Shown here one piece after another: positions 55,478 to 63,832 of a stretch of 64,000 nucleotides of DNA. Source of the DNA: JAQTRU01 sp041645555 (GTDB lineage Bacteria; Patescibacteriota; Patescibacteriia; Patescibacteriales; JAQTRU01). The DNA lies in assembly GCA_041645555.1 (NCBI GenBank), contig JBAZPX010000004.1, forward strand, positions 1-64,000, given 5' to 3'. Numbering within the stretch: position 1 is the first letter of the stretch; every line of letters starts with the position of its first letter. Below the pieces are notes generated by a model. That model was not told the origin of the DNA. It saw only the letters and a list, made by a program, of their open reading frames with translations, and did no database searches. A program made the translations under genes and the position numbers.

Positions 55478-57457
55478 TTAAATTTTTTCTTTCACTTTCT
55501 CTGTTTTATAGAACTGCAGGATATCGCCTTCTTTTATTATTGGCTTGCCTTCATACTGCAACCCGCATTCCTGGTTCTCTTCCGCCGAATCAATATTTTT
55601 CTTGTTTAATTGCAAACGGATTACTTTGCCTTTTTCAATCACCTCGCCTCCCCGCGTTACTTCCGCTAAACTGTTAGCCTCTATCCGGCCGGATAAGACT
55701 TTACCGCCGACAATTTGGCTTCCCGGGTCGGTTCGGAAAATCGCCAGGACTTTTAAGCGCCCCAAATCAACCATTTTTATTTCCGGTTCCACTAATTTTT
55801 CCATCTCCTCTTTAATATAATCAAGCAAATCATAAATTATTTTAAAAACATTAACTTTAATTTCTTTTTCTCTGATTAAATTTTCAATTGTCGGCGGAAT
55901 CTTGACGTTAAACCCGATTACTTGAGCCCCCGAATCTTCCGCTTTCTTTATATCCCCCTCGGTAATATTACCCAGCCCCTTGCTTATAATTTTAACTTTT
56001 ATATTCTCGCCGCTTATCTTAGCCAGAGACTCTTCAATCGCCTCGGCCGAGCCCAAAACATCGCTCTTTATAACCAAATTGACTTTTCTAACCTCATCAT
56101 CGCCGTTTTCGGCCTGCTGGACGACATTGGTCTTTCCCCGCCTTACTTTTGACTCAAGGGAATGAACGTTTTTCATTCTCTCTCCTTCCCCGACTTCTAA
56201 AATATCCCCGACGGCCGGCGAAACTTTTAAGCCTAGGACCCGGGCCGGATTGGAAGGCCCGGCTTCGGTAATATTCTCGCCCTTATAATTTTTTAAAGCC
56301 CGCACCTTGCCGTAAGCGTTATTATTAAAGCAAAGGCTGTCGCCCACCCTTAAAGTTCCGTTCTGGATTAAAATCGTGGCCACCGGACCGGCGCCTTTGT
56401 CGACATGGGATTCAATGACGGTTCCGGCCGCGGCCGAATCCGGATTGGCTTTCATATTGCCGGCTTCCATGTCCGCCACGAGTAAAATCATATCCAGCAA
56501 ATCTTCCACGCCCTGGCCGGTCTTAGCCGAAACCGGGGCGCAGATAATTTTTCCGCCCCAGTCTTCGGGCTGAATATTAAGCTGAGCGGCCAATTCCTGC
56601 TTAGTTTTATTTATATCGACTTCCGGTTTGTCTACTTTGTTTATGGCGACGACAAAAGGGATATGAGCCGCTTCAATAATCCGGAAAGCTTCAACCGTCT
56701 GCGGCTTTACTCCGTCGTCAGCCGCCACAACCAGGATAGCAATGTCAGCGACGCGAGCGCCGCGGCTGCGCATCGCCGTGAAAGCTTCATGCCCGGGAGT
56801 ATCAATAAAAGTAATGGCCCGGTTTTTTCTCATTACCTGGTAAGCTCCTATATGCTGGGTTATGCCTCCGGCTTCACCGGCCACCACGTCGGTTTTTCTG
56901 ATAGCGTCTAAAAGCTTTGTTTTGCCATGGTCAACATGGCCCATAACCACAATTACCGGCGCCCGGTTCTGCAGGTTTTTTTTCTCTTCCCGGCCTAAAA
57001 TTTCGCCTAATTTATTTTCTCGGTTGTCCTCTTCCCCTTCTTTTCTTTCATCAAACTTAATTTCTAAACCCAAATTTTCCCCGACAATCGCCGCTGTGTC
57101 AAAATCAATTTTTTCATTCATGGAAGTAAAAATCCCGTTTTTCATCAGTTCAGCCAAAACTTTATTAACCGGCAGGCCGGCCAAAGCGGCAAAATCCCTG
57201 ACAATAATAAAATTAGGCACTAAAACAATTTTTTTCTCCTCAACTTTTTTTTCTTCTATAACCTCCTCTTTATTTTCCGCCTCTTTCTCCCTTTTAAGCT
57301 GCCTCATCAGACCCGGCCATTCTTTAATAATTTTTTGCGCTTCCCGATTATCAATCTTAATAGCTTTTTGGCCAATATGAAAACCGAGCTGCGGCAAGAG
57401 GTCGCGCAGTTCCTGCGGATTAACTTTTAGGATTCTGGCTAATTCAGTTACATTCAT
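55478..57457 (-). CDS. infB: Translation initiation factor IF-2
   Basis: GTPase that positions initiator tRNA. G1 is GHVDHGKTKLLDAI, G2/G3 region ITQHIGAYQV and DTPGHEAFTAM, G4 NKVD, G5 SAKTGQG. Domains II, III and IV follow with the usual SDVLGSAEAI and IVGGKVLSGRI. At 659 residues it has a short N-terminal region (about 150 residues with IF2_N-like VTELARILKVNPQELRDLL). Heads the infB-rbfA-nrnA group. Confidence 0.97.
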   Translation of the reverse strand: MNVTELARILKVNPQELRDLLPQLGFHIGQKAIKIDNREAQKIIKEWPGLMRQLKREKEAENKEEVIEEKKVEEKKIVLVPNFIIVRDFAALAGLPVNKVLAELMKNGIFTSMNEKIDFDTAAIVGENLGLEIKFDERKEGEEDNRENKLGEILGREEKKNLQNRAPVIVVMGHVDHGKTKLLDAIRKTDVVAGEAGGITQHIGAYQVMRKNRAITFIDTPGHEAFTAMRSRGARVADIAILVVAADDGVKPQTVEAFRIIEAAHIPFVVAINKVDKPEVDINKTKQELAAQLNIQPEDWGGKIICAPVSAKTGQGVEDLLDMILLVADMEAGNMKANPDSAAAGTVIESHVDKGAGPVATILIQNGTLRVGDSLCFNNNAYGKVRALKNYKGENITEAGPSNPARVLGLKVSPAVGDILEVGEGERMKNVHSLESKVRRGKTNVVQQAENGDDEVRKVNLVIKSDVLGSAEAIEESLAKISGENIKVKIISKGLGNITEGDIKKAEDSGAQVIGFNVKIPPTIENLIREKEIKVNVFKIIYDLLDYIKEEMEKLVEPEIKMVDLGRLKVLAIFRTDPGSQIVGGKVLSGRIEANSLAEVTRGGEVIEKGKVIRLQLNKKNIDSAEENQECGLQYEGKPIIKEGDILQFYKTEKVKEKI

Positions 57458-57511
57458 AATTTATTTAACTTTACAACAATTTTTGCCTTTCGTCAATGAT
57501 TAAAATAACCC

Positions 57512-57590
57512 CAAAAAAAGTTGCCCTCCTTGTAAAGGAGGGATGGGGAGGTTTTTAAACCCCCTTTGTCCCCCTTTCGAAGGGGGACAT
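57512..57590. repeat. CCTCCTT...AAGGAGG and CCCCTTTCGAAGGGGG repeats
   Basis: Two adjacent inverted repeats of the CCCTCCTT-N-AAGGAGGG class (57519-57545 and 57555-57585) fill the infB upstream spacer. Probably related to the elements at 8733 and 33601. No gene seen in 57458-57653. Confidence 0.7.
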
Positions 57591-57653
57591 TTTAAAAGTA
57601 AACAATAAAAAATAACCCCCAGTCTTAAGGATCATTTTTACATCGCAAAAAAA

Positions 57654-57929
57654 CTATTTTTTCCCTTCCCAATATTTTTCGGCCTCTTTTTCTAATTTTT
57701 CCAGCCGAGTGTAGTAATCAGGAAATTCATTAAGATGCGCCAAGGCGATTTTTCCGGTTATAAGGGAATCGCTATTAGTAACATTAGTATGCTGGCTTAC
57801 TAGGCCGTGTTCTAATTCAACGTCCAGGCCGGCCCGGAATTGCTCTACGTCAAATTTATCCCACTTAATTCCCAAAGCTTCGCCGATATTTTTCGCTTCC
57901 TCGTTGGTAAAATTTTTTTTGTCGGTCAT
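57654..57929 (-). CDS. DUF5661 family protein
   Basis: Protein of 91 residues: FTNEEAKNIGEALGIKWDKF, DVEQFRAGLDVELEHG, IALAHLNEFPDYYTRLEKLE. This matches the small DUF5661 family that is frequent in Patescibacteria and some phages. Function unknown. Helical and soluble, no signal peptide. Confidence 0.85.
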   Translation of the reverse strand: MTDKKNFTNEEAKNIGEALGIKWDKFDVEQFRAGLDVELEHGLVSQHTNVTNSDSLITGKIALAHLNEFPDYYTRLEKLEKEAEKYWEGKK

Positions 57930-58005
57930 AATTTTAAATAATAAAAATTAATTTACTTTTTATTATCTTGATGCCTAAATTCGCTTGGAGCGAAGTCGCA
58001 ACCCT

Positions 58006-58047
58006 GTCATTGCGAGTCCTGCCCGCAGGCGGGGCGAAGCAATCTCT
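58006..58047. repeat. TCATTGCGAG...CGAAGCAATCTC repeat with nested palindrome
   Basis: The common TGTCATTGCGAG / GAAGCAATCTC element, interrupted by CCTGCCCGCAGGCGGGG. Inverted relative to 58147-58183. The spacer between them (58048-58146) shows no gene. Confidence 0.8.
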
Positions 58048-58139
58048 GGTTATTTAGAAATAACAAAAAAATTAAAAAATATTATTTTACCCTAGCGAAT
58101 ATTGATTATAGCCATTTAATAAAATTAGGCTTCGTGCCT

Positions 58140-58799
58140 TTAAACCTGAGATTGCTTCGTCGCTACGCTCCTCGCAATGACATGCGCCACACCAGCCACT
58201 GGCCCGAAACTAAAACGATGAATCGGGCAGGGCCCGTATTTTTTTAAATTCTCCAAATGCAATTTAGTGCCATAGCCTTTATGCCGGTCAAAGCCGTACT
58301 GCGGATACTGTTCATGGAATTTTTTCATCAATCTGTCCCGGGTTACTTTGGCGATAATGGAAGCGGCCGCAATGGAAAAAACAAGGCTGTCCCCCTTTAT
58401 AATATTTTTCTGCTCACCAGAATAATTGGGGATTTTAAATCCGCCGTCAAGCAAAACGAAATCCGGTTTTTCCTTTAAAGCCCCCAAAGCTTTTTTCATG
58501 GCCAAAAAAGTCGCCTGAAAAATATTTATTTTATCAATGGTTTTATTGTCGCAAATGCCGATTCCGATTCCAAATTGCTCTTCAATAACAGAGAACAGTT
58601 CTTCCCGCCGGGAAGCGTTTAAAATTTTAGAATCCGCTATCAGTTTTAATTTCTCATCTTCGGCAATAAATCCGGCCGGCAAAACCACGCAGGCGGCCAC
58701 GACCGGGCCGGCTAAAGGCCCCCGACCGGCTTCGTCCAGGCTGGCGATTAGTTTATAACCTAAAGAAAATAAATTTTTTTCTTCTAATAAATCCAACAT
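58140..58799 (-). CDS. rnhB: Ribonuclease HII
   Basis: Removes RNA from DNA-RNA hybrids and single ribonucleotides from DNA. Active site: Asp and Glu in ASLDEAGRGPLAGPVVAA, Asp in FVLLDGGF, and SIIAKVTRDRLM. The C-terminal helix HKGYGTKLHLENLKKYGPC matches the family. The last 12 residues (VIARSVATKQSQV) are translated from the dispersed repeat at 58147-58183, so the native C-terminus has been replaced. Length 219 residues. Confidence 0.94.
   Translation of the reverse strand: MLDLLEEKNLFSLGYKLIASLDEAGRGPLAGPVVAACVVLPAGFIAEDEKLKLIADSKILNASRREELFSVIEEQFGIGIGICDNKTIDKINIFQATFLAMKKALGALKEKPDFVLLDGGFKIPNYSGEQKNIIKGDSLVFSIAAASIIAKVTRDRLMKKFHEQYPQYGFDRHKGYGTKLHLENLKKYGPCPIHRFSFGPVAGVAHVIARSVATKQSQV
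58147..58183. repeat. TCATTGCGAGG repeat forming the rnhB C-terminus
   Basis: GAGATTGCTTCGTCGCTACG then CTCCTCGCAATGACATG. Translated on the minus strand as VIARSVATKQSQ. Inverted partner of 58006-58047; further copies at 62249 and 62336. Confidence 0.85.
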
Positions 58800-58805
58800 A
58801 AATTA

Positions 58806-60245
58806 TTAGCGATTTTTTTTCAAGACCCTGACGATGCCCTTATTAGCGTCAACCTCTATTAAATCGCCATCTCTTAAAATTTCAGTAGCGACTTTCGTAC
58901 CGACGATACATGGGATACCTAACTCCCTGGAGATAATAGCGGTGTGGCAGATAATACCCCCTTCATCCGTGACGATAGCTTTGGTTTTTCTCATAGCCGG
59001 AACAAAATCCTGCCTGGTCACGGCGGCCACCATAATATCGCCCCTTTTTACTTTATCTAAGTCTTTATTGGTATAAACTACTTTTACTCTGCCTCTGGCA
59101 AATCCTTGGCAGGCGATAACTCCTTTTATTTCCTTTGATCTTCTGGCTCTGCTAAAATCTAACTCGTTTTTAAACTTACTTGCAGCCTGGCTACCGGAAT
59201 AAATTTTTACTTTGTTTCCCTTTTGGATCAATAAATAATTTTTTTCTCTTTTTTTTGTCTCTCCTCTCGGAAACTTCTTATGGCTTTTTAAATACCCAAT
59301 AATTTCGTCATTCGTTAAAACTGCTGCTTCTTTTACCCCCAAACCCAACCGTTTTCCAGCTTCAGAATAAAATTCCCTTAGCTCAAGATTTAATTTTTGC
59401 CTGATCATGTCCCGATAATCCCTTAAAAAAACATTCTCTTTCAAAAATTGAAGCAAATTTTTTAATTTTTTATCCGGTTTTATCTCTCTTGTTATTTTTT
59501 TAAAATTTTTCCGGTTTTTCAGGAATAATCTTTTTAATTTTCCCAATTCCTTATCTGGATTTTTTATATCTTTTAACTCTTGCAAAAAATGGCTTGCCGT
59601 ATATGGCTCATGGTCAAAATCAAACATCGGAATATGCTGATATTTTTTAGTATGCCTCTTTATCCTCTCTAAAAACTCCCTTTTGCTTAACTTATTTTTT
59701 GCCCTAGCTAATTCCAAAATATCAATTCTTTCTTCCAAAACATTATTCGGGGTTAATTGAGAAGATAACTTTAAAAGATACTCATCCGTCTTACTTTTAT
59801 CTCCTAAAGGTCTCCCTGATTCCTTTTTAAAAATAACCGCTAAGGGCTCGGCAATATTAAAAACCGTCCACATTCTTGCATAAAACTGCTCTACGTTCGG
59901 CAACAGAAAATTTACATATATTTTTAATAATTCTGCATCAGACAACTCTGATAAATTTCTATTAAATTTTTTTTCTATATCTTCCAATATACCTTCTAAT
60001 TTACTTCTAGCTTCCTTGTGAAAATTTTTAACAAATTTCTCATTGCGCAATAGTCTATATAAACCTTCCTCATAGTTTTCGTATTGCTTTTTATCAACAT
60101 AATATTCTGTTTTATTAGAATCCCTAAAAATCAGAGTGTTTTCCAAAGAAACTCCATAAACTTTTTTCATTGCCTTGCCCCAGCCGAAATTCCAGGCTTG
60201 GGCCACCTGAACGGCCAGCCTTCTTGTAATATATTTAGACCACAT
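58806..60245 (-). CDS. PEP-utiliser swivel-domain protein, second locus
   Basis: Protein of 479 residues. Helical N-terminal part (about 1-370) includes FYARMWTVFNIAEPLAV and HIPMFDFDHEPYTASHFLQE, then the shared motif AGKRLGLGVKEAAVLTNDEI. The C-terminal mobile domain (about 380-479) contains VTRQDFVPAMRKTKAIV and GGIICHTAIISRELGIPC with His434. It lacks an ATP-grasp or PEP-barrel domain. Sits between trxB (5-bp spacing) and rnhB (6-bp spacing), so it is in an operon with them but may share the ATP-grasp kinase at 45 kb. A carrier or phosphotransferase role is inferred. Confidence 0.82.
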   Translation of the reverse strand: MWSKYITRRLAVQVAQAWNFGWGKAMKKVYGVSLENTLIFRDSNKTEYYVDKKQYENYEEGLYRLLRNEKFVKNFHKEARSKLEGILEDIEKKFNRNLSELSDAELLKIYVNFLLPNVEQFYARMWTVFNIAEPLAVIFKKESGRPLGDKSKTDEYLLKLSSQLTPNNVLEERIDILELARAKNKLSKREFLERIKRHTKKYQHIPMFDFDHEPYTASHFLQELKDIKNPDKELGKLKRLFLKNRKNFKKITREIKPDKKLKNLLQFLKENVFLRDYRDMIRQKLNLELREFYSEAGKRLGLGVKEAAVLTNDEIIGYLKSHKKFPRGETKKREKNYLLIQKGNKVKIYSGSQAASKFKNELDFSRARRSKEIKGVIACQGFARGRVKVVYTNKDLDKVKRGDIMVAAVTRQDFVPAMRKTKAIVTDEGGIICHTAIISRELGIPCIVGTKVATEILRDGDLIEVDANKGIVRVLKKNR

Positions 60246-60250
60246 AATTA

Positions 60251-61204
60251 TTATTTCTTTTCCTCAATCTGCAAATACTGATAAGCGCCCAGAGCCGCGA
60301 TCGCTCCTTGGGCCGCCGCGGTTATAATCTGCTTAAAATTGCTCCCGTTCGTAAAATCCCCGGCCGCGAAGAGGCCCTTAGTCTTAGTCATTTGGTTTTT
60401 ATCCACGGTTATAAAATTTTCCGGGTCAAGATCGATAAAATTTTCCAAGATCTCGGTATTCGCGGCGCGCCCGATTTCAATCAAGACTCCGTCCAGGGTT
60501 ATTTCCCGCTCGCCGCCGGCCTTTATATTTTCCACAATAATTTTTTTAACCTTATCCGCCCCGATTATTTCTTTAATTTTAGAATCTAAAACCAACTCAA
60601 TATTTTCCCTCTTTTTAACCTCATCAATTAAATACTCAAAACCCTTAAATTCCTGATGGCGATGAATTAAATAGGCCTTGTTCGCTATTTTCGATAAAAT
60701 TTCCGCGGCGTCCAAAGCCGCATTGCCTCCGCCGACTACCGCCACTATTTTCCCTTTAAAAAACGGCCCATCGCAATTGGCGCAATAGGAAACTCCTTTT
60801 CCGTTAAGTTCTTTTTCTCCGGGCACGCCCAGTTTGCGCGGGGCCATGCCCAGGCACGCGATTATGGTTTTCGCTTCGTACTCCTTGCCGCCGGCTTTCA
60901 ATAAGAAAGTTTTATCTTTTTGCTCCATAATTGAACTTACTTCTCCCGTTATTATTTCCACGCCCACGTTTTTTACCTGCGCCTGCATTTTCGTTATCAG
61001 GTCAAAACTTTCAATTGATAAAAATCCCGGATAATTTTCAATTGCCGAAGCCCAGGCCATCTGCCCGCCCAATTCTTTGCCGATTACTAAAGTTTTCATT
61101 TCCCGCCTGGCCGCGTAAATAGCCGCGGTCATTCCGGCCGGCCCGGAACCGATTATTACTGTGTCAAAAACCCCATTAGAAATTTTGTCATTTTTTTTCT
61201 CCAT
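60251..61204 (-). CDS. trxB: Thioredoxin reductase
   Basis: FAD/NADPH flavoprotein of 317 residues that reduces thioredoxin-like partners. FAD motif IIGSGPAGMTAAIYAARR (near the N-terminus), redox-active CANC in GVSYCANCDGPFFKGK, NADPH motif VAVVGGGNAALDAAE and the late GLFAAGDFTNG. The active-site pair is CANC instead of the usual CATC. First gene of a trxB-swivel-rnhB operon. Confidence 0.96.
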   Translation of the reverse strand: MEKKNDKISNGVFDTVIIGSGPAGMTAAIYAARREMKTLVIGKELGGQMAWASAIENYPGFLSIESFDLITKMQAQVKNVGVEIITGEVSSIMEQKDKTFLLKAGGKEYEAKTIIACLGMAPRKLGVPGEKELNGKGVSYCANCDGPFFKGKIVAVVGGGNAALDAAEILSKIANKAYLIHRHQEFKGFEYLIDEVKKRENIELVLDSKIKEIIGADKVKKIIVENIKAGGEREITLDGVLIEIGRAANTEILENFIDLDPENFITVDKNQMTKTKGLFAAGDFTNGSNFKQIITAAAQGAIAALGAYQYLQIEEKK

Positions 61205-61245
61205 AAAATAATATTTTTATATTTTAATATCCCCCGCATTAACCC

Positions 61246-61275
61246 AGCCCAAAATTATTTCTAACGGGGCACGTT
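61246..61275. repeat. ATTTCTAACGGGG repeat arm
   Basis: TTATTTCTAACGGGGCACG matches one arm of the palindrome translated in pilin paralog 1 (16781-16823) and the copies at 63683-63790. Confidence 0.65.
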
Positions 61276-61333
61276 ATCCTTTTATTATCTTAATTATAAA
61301 TTTATTGTATATTTTTTTATATTTTTAGGCAAG

Positions 61334-61366
61334 AAAAAACCCCGAGAGAGAATCCCCCGGGGTTTT
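61334..61366 (-). terminator. Terminator of the small membrane protein gene
   Basis: Stem AAAACCCCG / CGGGGTTTT with internal GGGGGATTCTCTCT loop on the minus strand, followed by a T tract. 20 bp beyond the stop. Confidence 0.75.
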
Positions 61367-61385
61367 ACGCAATTTATGCAGGCAG

Positions 61386-61841
61386 TCATTTTTTTACAAA
61401 AAAATTGAAAATTATAGGAGGATAAACAATAACAATGTTTGTAGGTCCTGAAGAGGAAATAACATCCTCTGACGGTTGTACCTTTCTCAACATTCTTGAG
61501 CGTATATACTCCTCAGTCACAAAACCCAACACCGCAGTCAGTTCGGAGACCGGAAGATGGTATCGGCCGGGGTTAGAAAAGTCAAAATAAAGGATCAAAG
61601 TCCCAAATAACCACCAGATAACCACCCACCAACCACCAGGCCTGTTCATCGTGGGGATATTTAGCTGCCTTTTCGCGTTATTGGCAGTAACATACTCCCT
61701 TAGGAAACCAATAAACACAACTACGAGAATACCAGATGCTGGGTCGTTAATATAGCAATTGAATTTCAGCCAGAGAAAAATAAGGGTCGAAATACTCCAA
61801 ACATCAATCATCCGGAAAAATCTTTTATTCTTGTCCAACAT
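61386..61841 (-). CDS. Small polytopic membrane protein, single-gene unit
   Basis: Protein of 151 residues with about three to four hydrophobic helices (VWSISTLIFLWLKFNCYI, SGILVVVFIGFLREYV, GGWWVVIWWLFGTLILYF) and a C-terminal extramembrane tail. TGGAGGT lies upstream of ATG. No family recognised. It has its own promoter (61910-61938) and terminator (61334-61366). Confidence 0.65.
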   Translation of the reverse strand: MLDKNKRFFRMIDVWSISTLIFLWLKFNCYINDPASGILVVVFIGFLREYVTANNAKRQLNIPTMNRPGGWWVVIWWLFGTLILYFDFSNPGRYHLPVSELTAVLGFVTEEYIRSRMLRKVQPSEDVISSSGPTNIVIVYPPIIFNFFVKK

Positions 61842-61909
61842 GGCGGACCTCCATTTTCTATTGTTTTACCTTTTTAATGTACCTGTTAATGTGCCCGCAT
61901 AAACATTAC

Positions 61910-61938
61910 ACTATACCAAAGTTTCTTTCTTTTGTCAA
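61910..61938 (-). promoter_or_regulatory. Promoter of the small membrane protein gene
   Basis: Minus-strand TTGACA (61938-61933), 17-nt spacer, TATAGT (61915-61910). Same boxes and spacing as the propeller-gene promoter at 10517-10545. Confidence 0.8.
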
Positions 61939-62059
61939 GGATTATGTACACCCTGGTACCAAGCGCGAGAACTTGTTTTAAAACCTTAGGTTATATATTG
62001 CTTCGTCTCGTCCCCGCGCCATCGCCAAAGCTATAGCGGCGTGCGATCGAAGTCCCGCA

Positions 62060-62245
62060 GCATTGTGGGACGGAGTGGGGTCAAGATATTTATAAAATTA
62101 AATCATGCTTTCCCCAGGTTATCCACGGCTATAATTTTAGCTAACATTAGCAAAAATAAAAAGAAAAGTCCACTAAAACGTGGACTTATCCCCAATTTAT
62201 AAAAAATGACTTAAGTCTACAAAAACGTGGACTAAAGTCTTAACA
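62060..62245. other. Spacer with CTTGACCCCACTCCG repeat, TTATCCAC box and AAGTCCAC hairpins
   Basis: 62060-62100 holds the repeat (minus orientation) that also ends the cmk-like gene at 34255. 62116-62124 reads TTATCCACG. Two hairpins AAGTCCAC / GTGGACTT and GTCTAC / GTGGAC (62165-62245) match those at 14.4-14.6 kb. No gene identified in 61950-62248. Confidence 0.5.
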
Positions 62246-62248
62246 AAT

Positions 62249-62391
62249 GTCATTGCGAGGAGTGTAGCGACGAAGCAATCTAACGAATGATGTGTGGGCA
62301 CAAAATAACATTTTTAGATTAAAATCATTGTGCGTGAGATTGCTTCGTCAGTCGTCCCGAAGGCTCGGGACTCCTTCCTCGCAATGACATG
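62249..62391. repeat. Inverted pair of TCATTGCGAGG repeats
   Basis: 62249-62282 (TGTCATTGCGAGG onward) and 62336-62391 (GAGATTGCTTCGTC onward) are inverted copies. The second is interrupted by a palindrome GTCCCGAAGGCTCGGGAC. Together they could form a large hairpin. Confidence 0.8.
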
Positions 62392-62430
62392 ATAAATGTT
62401 CTACGAAAAACAATTAGCCAAAAAACAAAA

Positions 62431-62465
62431 AAGCCCACCTATCAGTTTTTACTGAAGTGGACTTT
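62431..62465 (-). terminator. Terminator of the 57-residue protein gene
   Basis: Minus-strand stem AAGTCCACTTCAGT / ACTGATAGGTGGGCTT followed by TTTTGTTTTTT, about 23 bp after the stop at 62488. Confidence 0.7.
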
Positions 62466-62487
62466 TACATTTACGAAGACTGGCAGA

Positions 62488-62661
62488 TCAGGAATAACGT
62501 TTCTCTCCGGTTGCGTCATTCCATTCCGGATGCCTACCGTCCCGAAGACGACCCTCAATACAGCGGTACCAACCAGTAGCGAAACATTTACCAGGCCTCC
62601 AAACAAACTGGTGTTCATACTGGCCAATAGGAAGCCACTCAATCACGCCCATATATTTCAT
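62488..62661 (-). CDS. Small protein of 57 residues
   Basis: Open frame starting ATG AAA TAT ATG; the second ATG has AAAAGGATG upstream. Encodes MKYMGVIEWLPIGQYEHQ, RPGKCFATGWYRCIEG and RLRDGRHPEWNDATGEKRYS, rich in Trp, Tyr and Arg. It is followed by a good terminator (62431-62465), and TTGACA lies about 85 bp upstream (62734), so it looks like another single-gene unit. Other frames over this region lack such signals. No family recognised. Confidence 0.5.
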   Translation of the reverse strand: MKYMGVIEWLPIGQYEHQFVWRPGKCFATGWYRCIEGRLRDGRHPEWNDATGEKRYS

Positions 62662-62788
62662 CCTTTTAAAGGGTTAATCCAATACGGGAAAAAACATGAC
62701 TTTGTATGATGTAAAATATAAAAATCTTTGTCAATATAAATATCGCTAAAAAGTTCTACAAAGAACTTTTATTCAATATTAGCCAAAA

Positions 62789-63028
62789 TCATACTAAATG
62801 CTTATTAGTAAAAGCACAACCAGAACTTGATTTTAGATATTTCTCAAATTTATAAGCTTTTTGTTTCTCAGCAAAAGCGGAATACCATCTTAGTATATAA
62901 GGTCGCCTTGTGCTTGAATATCGCGCATTCCCGGAATTATGCTCTTCTAATCTTCGTTTTAAATCAGAAGTCACGCCAATATAGCGGCTTTCATCCTTTT
63001 TGCTCTGCAATATATAAGTATAATACAT
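62789..63028 (-). CDS. GIY-YIG nuclease-superfamily protein
   Basis: Protein of 79 residues of the UPF0213/GIY-YIG single-domain type: YTYILQSKKDESRYIGVTSD supplies the two Tyr motifs, LKRRLEEHNSG the catalytic Arg and His, and the Glu is in KFEKYLKS. Such small proteins may nick or cut DNA; role unsettled. It lies amid dispersed palindromic repeats near 62.2-63.1 kb. Confidence 0.88.
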   Translation of the reverse strand: MYYTYILQSKKDESRYIGVTSDLKRRLEEHNSGNARYSSTRRPYILRWYSAFAEKQKAYKFEKYLKSSSGCAFTNKHLV

Positions 63029-63156
63029 ACATTTTGCGGCCCCACTCCGTCAAGACTCCGCGGGGCACCACTTCGCCTATTTTATGTTTGTTATACTTAA
63101 TCAATTTTATATGTGCTGTGCACCGCGAAGCTCCGAGGTTAAACCGAGGAGCGAAG

Positions 63157-63233
63157 TGGTGGACCTTAAGGGATTCGAACCCTTGACCCCTTCCATGCCA
63201 TGGAAGTGCTCTAGCCAGCTGAGCTAAAGGCCC
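63157..63233 (-). tRNA. tRNA-Ala(GGC)
   Basis: Acceptor GGGCCTT pairs with AAGGTCC (one G-U). Anticodon stem CTTCC/GGAAG with loop ATGGCAT gives GGC. T-arm GGGTTCGAATCCC, discriminator A, encoded CCA. Confidence 0.94.
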
Positions 63234-63463
63234 GGACATTAACCATTAACTTTTAACAGTTAACAATTAACAGATTAATGTTCTACGTAAAACTTTTAAA
63301 TGGTTATAACTAACTTTTTGGCTAATATTAAATAAAAAACTAATAAAACGTTATCAAATTATGACTTTAGTCTACAATAATGTGGACTTTACCGATTTAC
63401 AAACCAAATTCAGAAAAAACGGTTTGACCTCTGTAATCCCGCCAAGGGCGGGACGAAAGTGGG

Positions 63464-63529
63464 TGCTCTTGGCAGGAACCCCACAGTAATATTCACTTCG
63501 TTCATATTGCGCGGGGCAAGTCGAACCTG
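63464..63529 (-). pseudogene. tRNA-Arg 3' fragment split by a 42-bp palindrome
   Basis: The 3' part of the neighbouring tRNA-Arg is duplicated (plus-strand TGCTCTTGGCAGGAA and TCGAACCTG). Between the two halves, inside the T-loop, lies a 42-bp insert (63479-63520) that forms a hairpin with GTAATATTCAC and GTTCATATTGC arms and CCCC/GGGG ends. The insertion point, within the TTCGA of the T-loop, matches the third insert of the broken tRNA-Val at 35221 to within one base. Confidence 0.75.
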
Positions 63530-63575
63530 AAAATCAGGCCAAAAGGCCTCTGCCCTCCCCACCTGCCATCGCCTG

Positions 63576-63647
63576 TGCTCTTGGCAGGAATCGAACCTGC
63601 ATCTAGGGCTTAGGAGTCCCTTGTTCTATCCATTGAACTACAAGGGC
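63576..63647 (-). tRNA. tRNA-Arg(CCT)
   Basis: Acceptor GCCCTTG pairs with CAAGAGC with one C-A mismatch. Anticodon loop CTCCTAA gives CCT (codon AGG). T-arm CAGGTTCGATTCCTG is perfect. Discriminator A, no encoded CCA. The mismatches in the acceptor and anticodon stems slightly lower confidence that it is fully active. Confidence 0.85.
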
Positions 63648-63682
63648 GAGAAAAAATCAAATTGCTTAAAAATAAAAAGTTT

Positions 63683-63790
63683 ACCCCGTTAGAAAAATAC
63701 CTTTGACTAAGTCGAAGGTATATAATATTCTATCGCAATTAGCAATAAAAAGCTACTGGGAAACAACGCATTTCTAATGGGGTGAATTAG
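63683..63790. repeat. TTACCCCGTTAGAAA ... CATTTCTAATGGGGT repeat pair
   Basis: Inverted arms TTTACCCCGTTAGAAA (63680-63695) and GCATTTCTAATGGGGTGAATTAGAAA (63768-63792) enclose about 75 bp with a smaller hairpin TACCTTTGACTAAGTCGAAGGTA. Same family as 16781-16823. Confidence 0.75.
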
Positions 63791-63832
63791 AAATCCACAG
63801 TCTAAATACCATCTTAACCTATATTTTTACTT

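Noticed and set aside
62389..62709. Plus-strand frame of 106 residues and minus-strand frame of 66 residues
   Set aside because: Neither has a ribosome site or protein-like composition; the 57-codon minus frame at 62488-62661 fits the terminator and upstream box better.
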